From Candidatus Zixiibacteriota bacterium (lineage in GTDB: Bacteria > Zixibacteria > MSB-5A5 > JAABVY01), in the NCBI GenBank assembly GCA_011777135.1, contig JAABVY010000278.1, forward strand, positions 8,613 through 14,487: a stretch of DNA of 5,875 nt. Reading direction: 5' to 3'. Below, one piece after another: positions 5,790-5,875 of the stretch. How positions within the stretch are numbered: position 1 is the first letter of the stretch; the number at the start of each line of letters is the position of its first letter. A model generated the notes under the pieces. That model was not told the origin of the DNA. It saw only the letters and a program-made list of their open reading frames with translations, and ran no database searches. Made by a program: the position numbers and the translations under genes.

Positions 5790-5875
5790 TCAGTTCTTCT
5801 TGATTCCATGCATTATGGCTGGAAATAAAGCCGGGTTGTTTTTTATATTGCTAAATTCGTATAATTTTAGGTAAT
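5790..5875 (-). CDS. Possible C-terminal end of an upstream gene (27 codons, entering from the right edge)
   Basis: On the minus strand one frame stays open from the right edge to a TGA at 5790-5792, giving 27 codons with a mixed, protein-like composition (begins YLKLYEFSN, ends MHGIKKN). The other two minus frames stop almost at once. If real, it would be the tail of a gene ending 138 bp before the lipoprotein start. An open stretch this short can arise by chance, no terminator follows it, and I cannot assign a family. The rest of 5652-5789 holds only the promoter and palindrome listed separately. Confidence 0.2.
   Translation of the reverse strand, partial: YLKLYEFSNIKNNPALFPAIMHGIKKN

Noticed and set aside
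5817..5844. Plus-strand GGCT/AGCC hairpin followed by six T residues
   Set aside because: The stem is 4 bp and separated from the T-run by several bases. No plus-strand gene ends here, and it falls within a candidate minus-strand coding tail.

Overview
This 5.9 kb window is a compact bacterial chromosome segment in which every gene I can support lies on the minus strand. It reads from about position 5875 down to position 1. The content is largely housekeeping, with no mobile elements, tRNA or rRNA genes, or CRISPR array. The base composition is mixed, with AT-rich intergenic DNA. The outer-membrane-type lipoprotein (Cys followed by an Asp/Asn/Gly/Thr-rich linker) and the form of the SMC head and RodZ-like protein suggest a Gram-negative bacterium of the FCB superphylum or a related candidate phylum such as Zixibacteria. 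That assignment is inferred from protein style only.

Layout in transcription order (right to left): (1) 5652-5875 is an AT-rich upstream region with a likely promoter, a near-perfect 20-bp palindrome just upstream of its -35 box, and possibly the last codons of another gene. (2) 4749-5651 encodes an unrecognised secreted lipoprotein, ended by a clear Rho-independent terminator at 4692-4731. (3) 3279-4622 encodes a Na+-coupled acidic amino acid/dicarboxylate symporter of the DAACS family, with its own promoter directly after that terminator. (4) 1-3156 is a tightly packed five-gene cluster: dtd (D-aminoacyl-tRNA deacylase), maf (nucleotide pyrophosphatase), a rodZ-like gene (HTH plus one membrane helix), a 185-aa protein resembling half a Rossmann-type glycosyltransferase, and the start of smc (chromosome condensation ATPase), which runs off the left edge.

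Gaps in the five-gene cluster are -1, 2, 2 and 10 bp, so it is very probably one operon with translational coupling. The genes join translation quality control, nucleotide-pool or division control, cell-shape control and chromosome segregation, which suggests growth-linked co-expression rather than one pathway. A TTGACA-containing promoter sits so close to the dtd start codon that the mRNA may be nearly leaderless.

I see no convincing evidence of a novel defence or mobile system. The best leads are the uncharacterised 185-aa gene between rodZ and smc, a roughly 40-residue histidine-containing insertion in the symporter, its strongly EAAT-like C-terminal core, and the palindrome upstream of the lipoprotein gene.
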